NCBI GenBank assembly: GCA_017591395.1
Contig: WEDG01007499.1
Span: 44,911 to 108,910, forward strand
Source of the DNA: Schistocephalus solidus
Lineage: Eukaryota; Platyhelminthes; Cestoda; Diphyllobothriidea; Diphyllobothriidae
DNA length: 64,000 nt
Reading direction: 5' to 3'
Translations under genes and position numbers: made by a program
The notes under the pieces: model-generated
Told to the model about the DNA's origin: nothing
Databases searched by the model: none
The model's input: only the letters and a program-made list of their open reading frames with translations
Part shown: positions 1 to 10,880 of the stretch, piece by piece
How the letters are laid out: every line of letters starts with the position of its first letter
Numbering within the stretch: the first letter of the stretch is position 1

Positions 1-3000
1 CAAAGTATATTGAACCATTAACGAAAGTGCGCAGCAAGCATACTTTTTAAACTGAAGTATTCTAATTTATTTCAACAACTAGTTTTAAATGAATGGTATA
101 GTTTGTTTCAGCTAAAAGGATGCAAATTAATCTCTAGCATCCATATTTGACGAAAACGAGCCTGCGACAGACATTTTTTTTGAAAATGCAAGTAATAAAA
201 TATACGCATTCAAATGTGAGTCAAATGACAGGTGACGTACGATTGAGGGTTTTGGGATAACGTCTTCTGTTGGATTCTACAATGGCTTCTTCAGCATAAA
301 AAATGTTTTCCTGAACCTCTTGTAGCTGAATGCAACGCATAGTTGCAATTACTTTAGCACACGGATGAAGATTCGTAAAAGTATTACCAGTGAGAAAAGC
401 GTCGATAGAGCCCCAAGCATTTTTCAGGTCATGGCCGAGGTAAACATTCTTCTACTTTCCGGTCACGTTCTTTCTTACAGTTAATGGAGGCCTATTGAAA
501 CCCAAGTTACTACTTGACAGAAAAAGGCCCTTTTAAGCGCAGGTAAAATCAGCACCCTCTCTGTGTAAACGATCCCCCAACCCCATGAGAAATGATCAGG
601 AAATTGATTAGAAAACCGAAGAAAATGGACCTGAATTTCCAAACTCACCCCTAAATTGAATAAATACAATTAAAATCTGCAAAAATGGCACCGATGGCCA
701 ACGTCTTTTCAAAAAGTGGTACTATTCTTTTTATATTAGACAGTTCGAGCCATCGGTAAGCCCATTGGGCCGAAAGAAAGCGACTATGCAGCAAAGAGAA
801 TGATAGCTGAAAAATCCGACGGAATTATTTGTAATCAGCTCAAAATTTCTGTTGCCAAACCTTTATGTTTAAATTGGCGAAGCTACCCTTTCTCTACAAT
901 GGCCCTACTTTGGCTATTGTATGTCCATCATTTGGAAAATGTGTATATGCATTGAAGCGCACTGTCCCTAGTGCCAACTTTATCGGCAAAATTTAACCAA
1001 TCCTGCCCTTCATCACTGCAATACCAAGTTGGTGGATGCGTTGTGACTAGATGCATTGAGGATGCTAACAACTTGGCTGTTGAAAGTCTAGGAGTAGTGC
1101 TTAAAGAGTTTTTTTTGTCTTATATAAGCCAAGAACTAGTAAATGCGCAAACGTTTTCTTTTACGTTTTATGCTTGTATCAGTAAAAAATCTTGTATTAA
1201 TGAGTTGCTTAAATCGCTTAGAGAAACCAATTAGAAGCACAGGAATGTTAAATGTAAATTTCCATTCAGAAATACGTCAAAAGTAATCGTCATGTGGGGA
1301 GTGGTAGTGTAGAAAAAGTCACCCAAAATTCATCATTGATGGTTGGGTCAACCGGAGAAACTTTACCCACGTCTAATGTTGTGAATTCATGAAAATATTT
1401 CTGCGTCTGTGCACAACATCGTATTTCCGGAATTGGTTTCAATGTCAGCAGTTTCTTTTTGAATGACAGGTGTGATTTATTCCTTAACGTAAAAATTCGC
1501 TTTATGTTATTTTCTAATAAACTGTACTTCATTTGTACAATCGTTCCGATCATTATGTGGTTAAAAGCTAACAGGAAAGTTACACGCTGAGGCCTATACT
1601 CTTTTCTTCTATTCCTAGGCAGGTAAAAAGAAGGTCGATGTTTGCGCATCTGAAATTTTTTTTTGAAGTTATTAACCAAATTGACAGCACAGGTACTACC
1701 TAAAAGCCTAGGCACGTCTTTCATCAATATTTCCTCGCTGCATGACATACCTGTGACGGCTTTGACTCATAATTGTTTTCCTTATCATTTTAGCCTTTTA
1801 ATTTCCTCTTAAGAAATTGATCACTTTATATTCAACGATCTCTATGCGCCGACCGAAATTTAATATGGATATTTTGGACGAATTCCATCATCCACTTAGT
1901 GATAACCGCTAAATATTCCCAAACTGCGAGTAGGCAGACAGTATTTTAACTCATAAAATTATTTACTATACTTCAATGCTGAGGGACCTACTGCTGAGCC
2001 AAACCCATCATAGCTTTGCCACGCAGCGGCAGAAAATCAGAAGCCACGTGTCTGGCACCTCTGCTGCAAGTATGGTTAATCATTGCATAAGTTTTACTAC
2101 TAGTTTGACTGTTCACAACTTTTGAATATAACGCGGTTATCCCACAGTGGCTGATGGACTTCGGCCGCAATATTCATGTCAAAATTTGTTTGCGCCTATA
2201 TATTCTATTGAATATATTGATCAACTACAATTTTTAAAATTACGTTCCGAGGAAATTAAATATCTGGAAAATATTTGTCAAATGATTCTTATTCAAGAAA
2301 ATTCCTCTCTCATAATACTGAATATTCTCGATCGCACTTGAGAAAACAACCACTTCATATCTCACTAGTATATCATTGGTTATAACAACGTCAAATCACT
2401 AAATAATTATTATTTTTATCTTGGGAATTCTATACATATGGCTAGATATGGCTGCCTGATGACAATGAGTAAGTCAAAATGACCATATCATTTTTTTTCT
2501 CTTTTGTGCTACTACTTTTGCTCCGCTACTGATCGCTAGAGAGCTGCTTGCCAGTTATATATATTTATTCCCAAGACCTGATCTGCTAGCCCTCTGCCTA
2601 AGATCTCAAAAAAGCGTTAGTTTTAACGTTAGGTACCTAATATATCTCGTATCAAGTTCACGGAAGTGGCACATGATCGCTTTGGTGCACACTTATAATT
2701 CATAACTGTGGCCATCAATGCTTACATAAGGTAGACGGTGACTGTTATAACAAAAGAACACGTAGCGGCACACTAAGCCGTCTAAAACTCTCTACCAAAG
2801 TAGATGCTCTACCGTCGCTCTACCGTCTAAAACTCTCTACCATCGTTGAATATTACCCGGTGGTAAGCTGCATTAGAAAATGCATTTGTGAGAAATATAA
2901 TGGTTGCGAAATTTGCCTTCATCTGTGGACCTTGACTTTGAAGCGCACGTTTTGTCCACGTAAACGCTTCTTTGAAATCTGTAACTAATGTGCTCTGCAA

Positions 3001-6000
3001 AAAGTTCTTCGATATCAGCCAAAAATTAATCTGATGCATTGTTTCGTGACGGTAAAGAACTCTATGATTGTTAAAGGAGATATGTGTTTTTTTACCACTT
3101 AACAGCTGATGTTCGCCAGCATATCGTTTTTGGCCATCTATGTTTCATCAAAAAAAACAAGATAAGTACGACTTACGAGCTTTTGCTGCATTTTGTGGTT
3201 TGCTGCCACAAAAAATGGACTAAGAAGTTGAAGCCCTTACTGACCAGCGCGAACTTCAGTGGTTTAATAAGCGTATATTCGTTTCATTTCGTTTGTCTAT
3301 TCCTTTAGATGTTATCCGCTTAGCAAGACCGTATCTACAATCATGATATTTTATGTATATCGGCTTCAATACATTTTTCACACTCAATTCCCTTCGGAGC
3401 TGGATTTTGCACTTTTCGCATTTGTCGACCTATTCAGGTACCTTCTAAAGTAATTTGTCCTGCGATCTATCAACAACATTATAATATATCATTTGTAACG
3501 CAAAACTGTTACCCAGTACAGCACGCGTATTCGATCAGATGCCATAAATGCTAACCTTTTTTACAATTCAGTCAGATATTGACTGCTGATATTTCCGTAC
3601 TTTTATCTGATGGCAATTACTTCATTCAAGTCAAAAGGATGCTTTGTCGTCTTTAGCAGATATTTTTTTATTGTTGAACTTCTTTACTCAATGCCGCCAT
3701 CCCTACAACAAGGTAGCAATTTTTCGTCGACTGCGACAATTAAGAGAAAGCTTTTTTTCTGCCCTACTGTGCAATTTGACATCTAACTTATACTTCAGTT
3801 GGGGAAAGCTATATAAGAAAAGGTTGTTTGGCAAACGGAAAGTCTGACCAAATATTTGCTAAAAGCAGACTGGAGTTGAAACATTTTCAGAAAACTTTAT
3901 CACTAAGATCTTAAGTGCATTAAAATTGAATCACTTCTGTGGGAAGTTTGTCACAATATACGGCCACCCCGATAAATTACAGAAGTCACATTAAATGTGG
4001 ATTAGACCGTACACGAGATTGGTTCTGAATGAGAATATGTACGCCTCCTACAGTCTACGCAGAGGTTCTGAGTCAAACGGTTGTTCCCTAAGTTGTCAAT
4101 TTTTACACTTTGTCAAGTAGAAGCCATCTGAACTGGTAAGATAGTCACGTCTCTCAAAAAGAGTGCGAAAGGTTCATCTAGCACCCTTTGCGCCCACTCA
4201 AGCATGTTTGGCAAAAAAATGATAGGACACCATTGGGAACTGGTGGACGTTCCCACGCAAAGCTAAATCATTTAATTGTACCCTCGTGGCAAAGCAAATT
4301 TGAATATCTGAAAATAAAACGTAATTAAAACGTAAATAAAACATGTCTAGCATACATCATTTGATAATGGTGAGGGTTTCTGTCAAGAGTTTCGTTTAAA
4401 AATGTAGCTTATAGGGTTTGAAAATACACCTTCTCACCCATAATAATACAAGAAGTGCAGCGGATGGGATTCCAGGGGCGAACACGAGGTAGAAAGTGGT
4501 TTCGAATACAAGTGTTCTTAAGACAAATGCCCTAATAATTATCAAACGAGTTTTATGAAAACTGCAATTATTCCCGATGCAGAGGAGATGAAGGGGTCAA
4601 ACGCGGTTTCAAGTTTATGTGCCAATGTGCCAATTACCCTTGTTATTACCAAGCAACAGAGGGAACTATCACCGATGAAAGGTGAAAGGTAAATTTCTAC
4701 AGGTATGTAGTGGAATCTGAACTACCTCCTATAACTCCTACAACCCTTCTCTGATGTTAAAGACGGGTATGAATCCAAAGACTTCGTGCGAATAAAACTT
4801 TAGGTCAGCGACCATATATAATATCACAAATATCTGATTCAATCATCTCTGTTCATGGAGAGTAAAAGGGAACTCTTAGCACTCGTCGACATAGCTAACC
4901 CAGTTTGAGTGTTTTGTACGGTTTCAGAGAACTAACCTCGAACAAATTTGTTATCTGTTTAAGCACATTTTTTTGTCGCCAAATGACAAACTTTTATTGT
5001 GGTATGCCCATATTATTGGAGCCGAGGCAGGAATACTGCGATAACTAGGTATCCATCTATAGCATTCAAACTATAAAAATCAAATCTTACACAACCAATA
5101 AATCTCCACGTCCAAGGCCATACAAAAACGTGATGTATTACTTGTTTGGCAGAAGCCAAACTTATAAACCATTGCCATTTAAGTTAGTGGCAACTGCATT
5201 TTCTTTTTGATTGGAAAGGTGAAAGAACTTGTAGAATCAACAAAATTTTCTTCGAATTTTTTTCGGTCTTCCTATACCCATCTGTGTCCATGGCCTGTAG
5301 TTAAACCACCCAAATGACGTAGATCAAACAGTGTGAGTGGAAGGCATGAGAGCACACACTTCAGCAAACCTCTCTCCTAGCCAATGATCAGCTGCAAATG
5401 ATCAGAGGCATGGAGGCAACTTGGAAAACGTTCACGATACATTTCCTGTTGGAGGACGCGTAACCTCTTGACTACTTGCTCACACTGCACCTCAAAAAGG
5501 CAAAATTTATGGATTTTGCCTTATTTTGGTCAAGCGAGCGATATTTGATAACTTATCGTGGTGTATTCTTGGTTAGATTGCAGACCATGCGTTTTTTTAC
5601 TTTAAAGTACAATCATAGCGAAACCATCTACTATCACAATGAAGATTAAAGACCGATAACTTGAACCGTTGGTTTATTACCCTGAGGTATCGGAATCATT
5701 TGGAAGCCCATTCATAGAGATTATGAGAAAACGCAAACAAGAGAAGACGTTTGTAATCGAACGTTAATGGAGAGCATAGGAGGAGGAGGAGGAGGAGTTT
5801 AATGCCCAGGATTGGGTTGGATCCATGCCATATAACTCACAGTCATTTCACATCGTGGTGATGGCATGTGTCCCTGACAGGGCATTGAACATTACCCTTG
5901 ATACCAGGGAATATAAAAGTGTGAAACGCACATGCCCCAAGCAATCACGGTACCTTGCTTATTGGCCCTAAAGTTGGAGATGCCATTGTTGTGTATCCCA

Positions 6001-7217
6001 GGCAATCAGCTAAGAATCATGTGAATAGAAAACTATATCTTCTGAAGTTAAATTTAATAGTGTTGACAAAAGATAAAATGTCCACCTTCTGATCGTAAGT
6101 TTGACTCCCTTGAGGAGAAAAAACCTGAGAGTTCGCAGTTAGTATCAAATGTTTGCTTGCAGGGTCATGCAAATATGTACTTCATACGAAGACTTGTAAT
6201 AGGAATACAAAGCATAAATCCCTTCAAGCCAGTTGCTATTGTTGGTTGCCTTTAATTTAAGAAACTATGTAACCTGTTTTGACTTTCCACCCAAAAATTA
6301 CCTGTGGTCAAGCTTATGGGGTATGTTTCTCGAAATAGGAGTGAAAAACGCCCCTCGATATGCTAAAATTACTAAGAGCATACTTTTGATCCGCTTACTT
6401 TATGGCTGCACTTCGGTTGATGTCCTGACTATATGTAAAACTGCAGTAATTTTTCGAACAGTAGCAACTAATCTGCGGCATGGATTGCGCACTAAAGTGG
6501 TTCTCTCGGCCCTGATTAATGACGTTTTAGTAAAAAAGGTAAACTACTCATTTTTTAATTCTTTCGATTCATGTTGACGGCTCATAAACTTCGTTAAATT
6601 AATGTTATGCGGCAAATACGGTGTAGTGCATTGATGTTGATGACGCCTGAGGTGTTTTTAGAAACTTAATTCCAGACAGTGAAGTTTATGAATTATTCAA
6701 ACACCAGAAAATCAGCTTATATTGGCAGTAATAACAGGAATAAATAGTAAAGTATAAATTCGCAGAAAATGAATCATCGAACGCTGAATTAAATGAGTCA
6801 GTTGGAAACAAAATATCGAATTTCGAATGATTATCAAGTCTGGCAGTAACCGACATTAACAGTTGCGCTTGTCACCTTCATTCCTTATGAGGCTTCGGTT
6901 GTGACTCAAGCTACCCTATGTCTGCGTAAATAGCAGTCAAGTTGGACGTATGCGGAAATGAAAAACAAGGCTTTCTCTACTCATTCTCAGCTTTCTTTCA
7001 CATCCAGTAACATTGATTCGATTATTAACATTTTAACATGCCAATACCTTCAAGAGCAGCATTAAACTCTGAATAAATACTTATATCCTCTAAATAGTGG
7101 TCATAAGGCAAAGAAGCTATAACAACTATACAGAAATTGATCAATGTTTTATGATTTGCAGAGACTGAACGGAAAAATAGCAAGCTTATGTCAAATTAGC
7201 GATGGGCGATTTTGGCA
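1..7217. other. AT-rich non-coding stretch, no recognisable gene
   Basis: I see no recognisable coding exon, RNA gene or well-preserved mobile element here. The longest open frame is a minus-strand frame of 152 codons at 1290-1748; its product matches nothing I know and it has no clear splice context, so I treat it as chance. A short GGA microsatellite lies near 5.78 kb. The sequence after it (about 5805-5990) is somewhat more GC-rich and could be an old repeat, but I cannot name it. Confidence 0.5.
5779..5799 (+). repeat. Short (GGA)n purine microsatellite
   Basis: Six or so uninterrupted GGA triplets occur in a purine-only run. It is a simple-sequence repeat with no associated gene. Confidence 0.8.
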
Positions 7218-7412
7218 TCAGAAGCAAGAGACGCTGATGGTCTTATTTAATGCAACGATAGGATGCATCAGCATAGAATATGAGAATGGAAGGCCACTAC
7301 GACTGTTAATGGACTGCGGGTCCAAGAACCATGGCTCGAGCTTCTCGCAGCTCACCCACATGTTAACACTTGCAAGGATTTCGGCCTCAGTGGTAATCAC
7401 GAGACTTTCCAA
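7218..7412 (-). mobile_element. Penelope-like element, C-terminal fragment
   Basis: A minus-strand frame of 64 codons aligns with the C-terminal tail of the larger PLE copy at 16.5-18.7 kb. Both share the block 'PWFLDPQSIN' (here) or 'SWFSGPQSIN' (there), followed by 'LPFSYSML' or 'LPFPYSML', and both have a preceding 'EAEILA' or 'EAKIL' stretch. In PLEs this tail follows the GIY-YIG endonuclease. No RT or endonuclease core is visible next to it, so this is a fragment. The plus-strand open frame over the same bases (7144-7443) is a shadow. A hammerhead-like motif lies about 80 bases away at 7493, in the opposite orientation, which hints that a rearranged element once occupied this spot. Confidence 0.7.
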
Positions 7413-7492
7413 TTATAGTATGCAAGTGATTGCGCGGCCATAACATACCATACATTCTGCGAAAATTGTTCATCTATTACTTTTATTAGCAA

Positions 7493-7536
7493 CTGTCTCT
7501 GATGAGGGGCTCAAGTGAGCATCTGCAACGTCAAGC
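7493..7536 (+). ncRNA. Hammerhead-ribozyme-like motif, PLE type (degenerate)
   Basis: CTGATGA at 7499-7505 is followed by a hairpin with GCTC (7509-7512), loop AAGT and GAGC (7517-7520), then GCAAC and GTC (7530-7532). A hammerhead needs CTGANGA, helix II, GAAA, a short helix III and an NUH cleavage triplet. Here the GAAA element is changed to GCAA, so activity is unlikely. The leading 'ACTGTCT' is shared with the motifs near 14.0, 16.45 and 23.6 kb. PLEs are known to carry minimal hammerheads. Confidence 0.4.
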
Positions 7537-7545
7537 CAACAAAAG

Positions 7546-9204
7546 TTTCATTTCAGTGATTTCACTCTCTCCGCCTGAGCACCTTCCTTGTACTCCGCTG
7601 TTCGCTTCTATTATCAAAAACAATTCTGCAGCTTATAATTGTATCCGAAGGCGATATGCGCAGTCCCGTTTTATTAATTTTTATGGAAAAAATTAACCTC
7701 CACGCTTTTTAAAATGCCAGCAGTTCATGACACTGTTCAGAGCATTCATCTAGAAACATTAATACGCCACAACTATTAGTGGACAGCGTTCTTATGTAGT
7801 AGATGCCCATGTCGTCGTTGGATAGGTAAGTGCACAACGTTATCTGTCACCATCACACAGGTTTGACCAAAGCTAATTAAATAAAGTTTTTTGTATTATT
7901 TGGAGGTATCTTTTCATAGAAAGGTAGACATTGTCCATTTAATCAGTTGGAATAGCACAATCCCAAATATTGCTCGTCTACCACTGATAAACTCAGGCCA
8001 TAAACTACGTAAAAACATGCATCTATCGCCATCATTCTCTTTGAGGATTAAGTGGCGATTCAATCAACCCTACTTCTGCATAAATGACTGGAAGGTTTGG
8101 TTCAGTTCCGTGAGGCAACTGTAACCAAAGCTTCATGTACTTCTTGTTAGTTTGTTGTCTCAACCAATAGCAGTGGTTATAATAATACAATTATATCATG
8201 CCAAATACGTTGCACAGTGACCTGAGACTTCAAAGTAACATGTAGGATTATAAAATACTTTTCAATTTGTAAAATAAGAAATTGAATTTTTGGAAAAATC
8301 AGCCCTTTAGATCAATCGTATATTTTTCTGACTTACCTCAATCACGCAGTTTCAAGAATGCACGACGATCCAGTGATACATTCAAAAGTTTATGTAGTTT
8401 TTCGGCATATCTAGAAGGACTGAATGTATACGTAAGGCTAAAACGACTGAAATGGTCGAGAATGGATGGTAGAAAATATTGTTTATTTATAAAGAAATCA
8501 GGGAGATCTGGAAGCAGAGGCCAAATGATCGGCATTGTAGGCTTGCAGAGATTTAAACGATGCAATGTTACCAAATGTAAAATGAAAATTCTGCGGTTTT
8601 TAGTAACTTTTTCGGCAGTCAAACTCTCACTGTCCATAAAAGGGAAACAGTGAATGCAATTTTATCCTGATGCACTTTACGCGGGTCCTTTGAGGTTCCA
8701 ACAATAATTCGTTGCTGCATTAATTAGATGAAGCATAAATCAAACTTTATCGATATGGTTTGCCGCAGTGGCTTTACGCTTTAGCCAAAACAGGAGGTTT
8801 ACAAGCTGAACGGGACTGCTATTGTAATGTTTGGAACGCTTTAGCAGCACATTACATACTAGAATGTATTTCCTCTCTCTTTTAAGCAGACCTGCCAAAG
8901 TTTCTGCAACGTATAGCATGCCACTAGATTCTGGAGACGTGGAAGATTTAAAAAGCGAGAATTGTCCACAACGGCTTACCTCTGTTCACGTTCTGCAGTG
9001 CCAGCTGCAGGAGTCTACTTGCGATAAAGTTTTCCTTATGCAAATACATCATGCACCAATCAGTGCAAAAGTATGGAACATATCTTTACTATGCAAATTA
9101 GGTTAAAATGCCCACCACCGGATGCGATTTGATAGCCAGAGTCTGCTTGTCACTCTGAGTGAAGCTAATACGTGAAGAGATCTATTTCAACCAAATATAT
9201 TATT
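7546..9204. other. AT-rich spacer between PLE fragments
   Basis: Apart from the weak exon candidate at 8337-8629, nothing recognisable is present. An open frame at 8831-9106 has no known similarity. Confidence 0.4.
8337..8629 (-). other. Candidate minus-strand exon, unknown product
   Basis: On the minus strand a pyrimidine-rich acceptor ending in 'TATGGACAG' is followed by 96 open codons, and a strong donor (GAG, then GTAAGT) comes one base after the in-frame TGA stop (8338-8340). The predicted peptide is leucine- and proline-rich and I do not recognise it. A stop directly before a donor is unusual; it could mark a terminal coding exon with an intron in the 3' UTR, or chance. The plus strand is also open here (8282-8653), which argues for caution. 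No neighbouring exon was identified. Confidence 0.2.
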
Positions 9205-9862
9205 CAGCATTTACTCAACGCCAACTGATGTTCGTGTAACCGGGTTGATAGAGATTTCTCGGTTATGCCACAGTAAACTGCAGCAACCTTTTTTCTGTTA
9301 AAATAGCCAACCCTTTCCTTAGCGTATACAAACTGGGTGCACAAACTTGTTAAGGTTTGTCGCTTATTGTTTATGATGATTTTTGCGCTGCCTTTTCGGT
9401 GATCGTATACACATTTTTTTACCTACGGGAGGGTTCACAAGTTTGTTGCTTTTGACACCTCGAAGGTCGTTGCCCTGGAAATACCCTTTTCTTTGAACTT
9501 TTGTCATTGCATGCACCGATGGACAAAGTCAGGAGGATATCCATTTTGGGAAAATAATTTGTAAAAGTTATTTCATGTCTGTTCGATATGTTTATTTATC
9601 AGAACAGTTAGTGTTTGCTCGAAGTAGCAAGCTGTTAACATAGCTGCGTTTGTGAGACATGGGATGGTGTCTCCCAAAATATAAAATTACCTCGGAGTAT
9701 GAATCTTAACGATAGACTGAGGTATGCAATATCCCATCTGTCTTAATATGTATGAGGAGATCTGAGAAAGGAAGTCGTTAATCAGCTTTTGTTTCGAAGG
9801 TAGATTGAATTCATGGGAAAGTGGAGTTCAGGTTTTTACGGAGTGTTTCAAGTTGTTGATCT
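9205..9862 (-). mobile_element. Penelope-like element fragment, left arm of inverted repeat
   Basis: Read on the minus strand this encodes the end of a PLE reverse transcriptase and the start of its GIY-YIG endonuclease. The clearest part is the endonuclease: 'VYCGITEKSL', then 'TRLHEHQLAL'. This gives the second half of the YIG motif (YCG here) and the conserved Arg and Glu-His region. The usual 'VYKISCTSC' segment before it is missing compared with the right arm, so the copy is deleted, and stops interrupt the frame. The arm is the approximate reverse complement of 10208-10790, across a spacer of about 345 bases. The 5' ends of the two coding strands face each other. PLEs often insert as partial, tandem or inverted copies. 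Confidence 0.75.
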
Positions 9863-10207
9863 TTGACGGTTAAAATTAAGCATCTCTTACCCTGGTGACA
9901 AAGCTATATTACTATATAAATTTTTAAGTATTGTGTCCCTGTTCATCTTCAGATAAATGGAAATCTACAGAATTCAACTAACCTTAAGCACAGCCTAACT
10001 CCACGATTTTATGGTTGGCTAAAGTTTGAGCCAATAAACGTCTAGAGATTTAATTTATTCACTCGATAGTGGTGGTTTTTCGCTCACATCTACATTGAGA
10101 AATTAATAATTAGCATCTTAATCGATATGTTTGTTAATGCATGCCTCGTCTGAGTGCACTGCCTTCACGAATTACGTAAACGATTCGGTTGTTATATTCA
10201 GAAAAAA
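9863..10207. other. Spacer between inverted PLE arms
   Basis: About 345 bases of AT-rich sequence with no recognisable coding content. It may be PLE 5' sequence or host DNA trapped between two head-to-head insertions. Confidence 0.4.
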
Positions 10208-10880
10208 ACTTGAACCACTCCATAAAAACCTGAACTCCACATTCTCAGTAATTTAATGCACATTTGAAACAGAAGTTTAGTAACAACTCCCTTTTTGAGA
10301 TGTCATCATACAGATAAGACAGATAAGATATTGCATACCTCAGTCTTTCGTAAATATTCATTCACTAAGGCCATTTGTATTTAGGGACCCACTTTTCCTT
10401 GTCTCACAAACGCAGCTCTGGTAACAGCTTGCTAATTTGAGCAAAAACTAACTGTTCTGATAAATAAACATATCAAACAGAAATAAAATACCCATTTAAA
10501 ATTATTTTCCCAAAATGGATATCCTCCTGACTTTGTCCTTCGATGCATTCGATGACAAAAGTACGTTGAAAAAGATATTTCCAGGGCTACGACCTCCAAG
10601 ATGTCGAAAAATCATCATATAAAAAATAGCGACAAACCTGTAACAAGTTTGTGCACCCAGCTTGCACACCCTAAAGACAGTGTTGGCTATTTTAACAGAA
10701 AAACAGTCGTCTACAAATTATCGTGTACCAGTTGTGCTGCAGTCTATTGTGGGCACCGGTCTGCTGTAGGCACCGGTCCGCTGAATAACCGTTGTCTGCA
10801 GGCCTTTTTAAACATGTTGATTGCTTTGAAGCTGTTTTCCGGTAAAGTCACCAATTTGTCAATATATATGGTTCGTTAAG
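10208..10880 (+). mobile_element. Penelope-like element fragment, right arm of inverted repeat
   Basis: The plus strand encodes a PLE C-terminal region. In order there is a 'SHKRSS' segment (RT tail), 'NGYPPDFVLRCI' at about 10517-10552, and then a frame (10601-10879) containing 'VGYFNRKTVVYKLSCTSC' and 'AAVYCG'. The last two are the start of a GIY-YIG endonuclease: the Tyr of GIY, a Cys pair, and YCG in place of YIG. Beyond that the expected Thr-x-Arg and Glu-His region is replaced by a short local duplication of 'GGCACCGGTC', so the domain is broken. The RT catalytic core is absent. The sequence mirrors 9205-9862 on the other strand. Confidence 0.75.

Noticed and set aside
1290..1748. Minus-strand open frame of 152 codons, the longest in the window
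   Set aside because: No recognisable domain, signal peptide or convincing splice context. In 64 kb a single frame of this length can occur by chance.
7144..7443. Plus-strand open frame of 99 codons
   Set aside because: It is the antisense shadow of the PLE C-terminal fragment on the minus strand.
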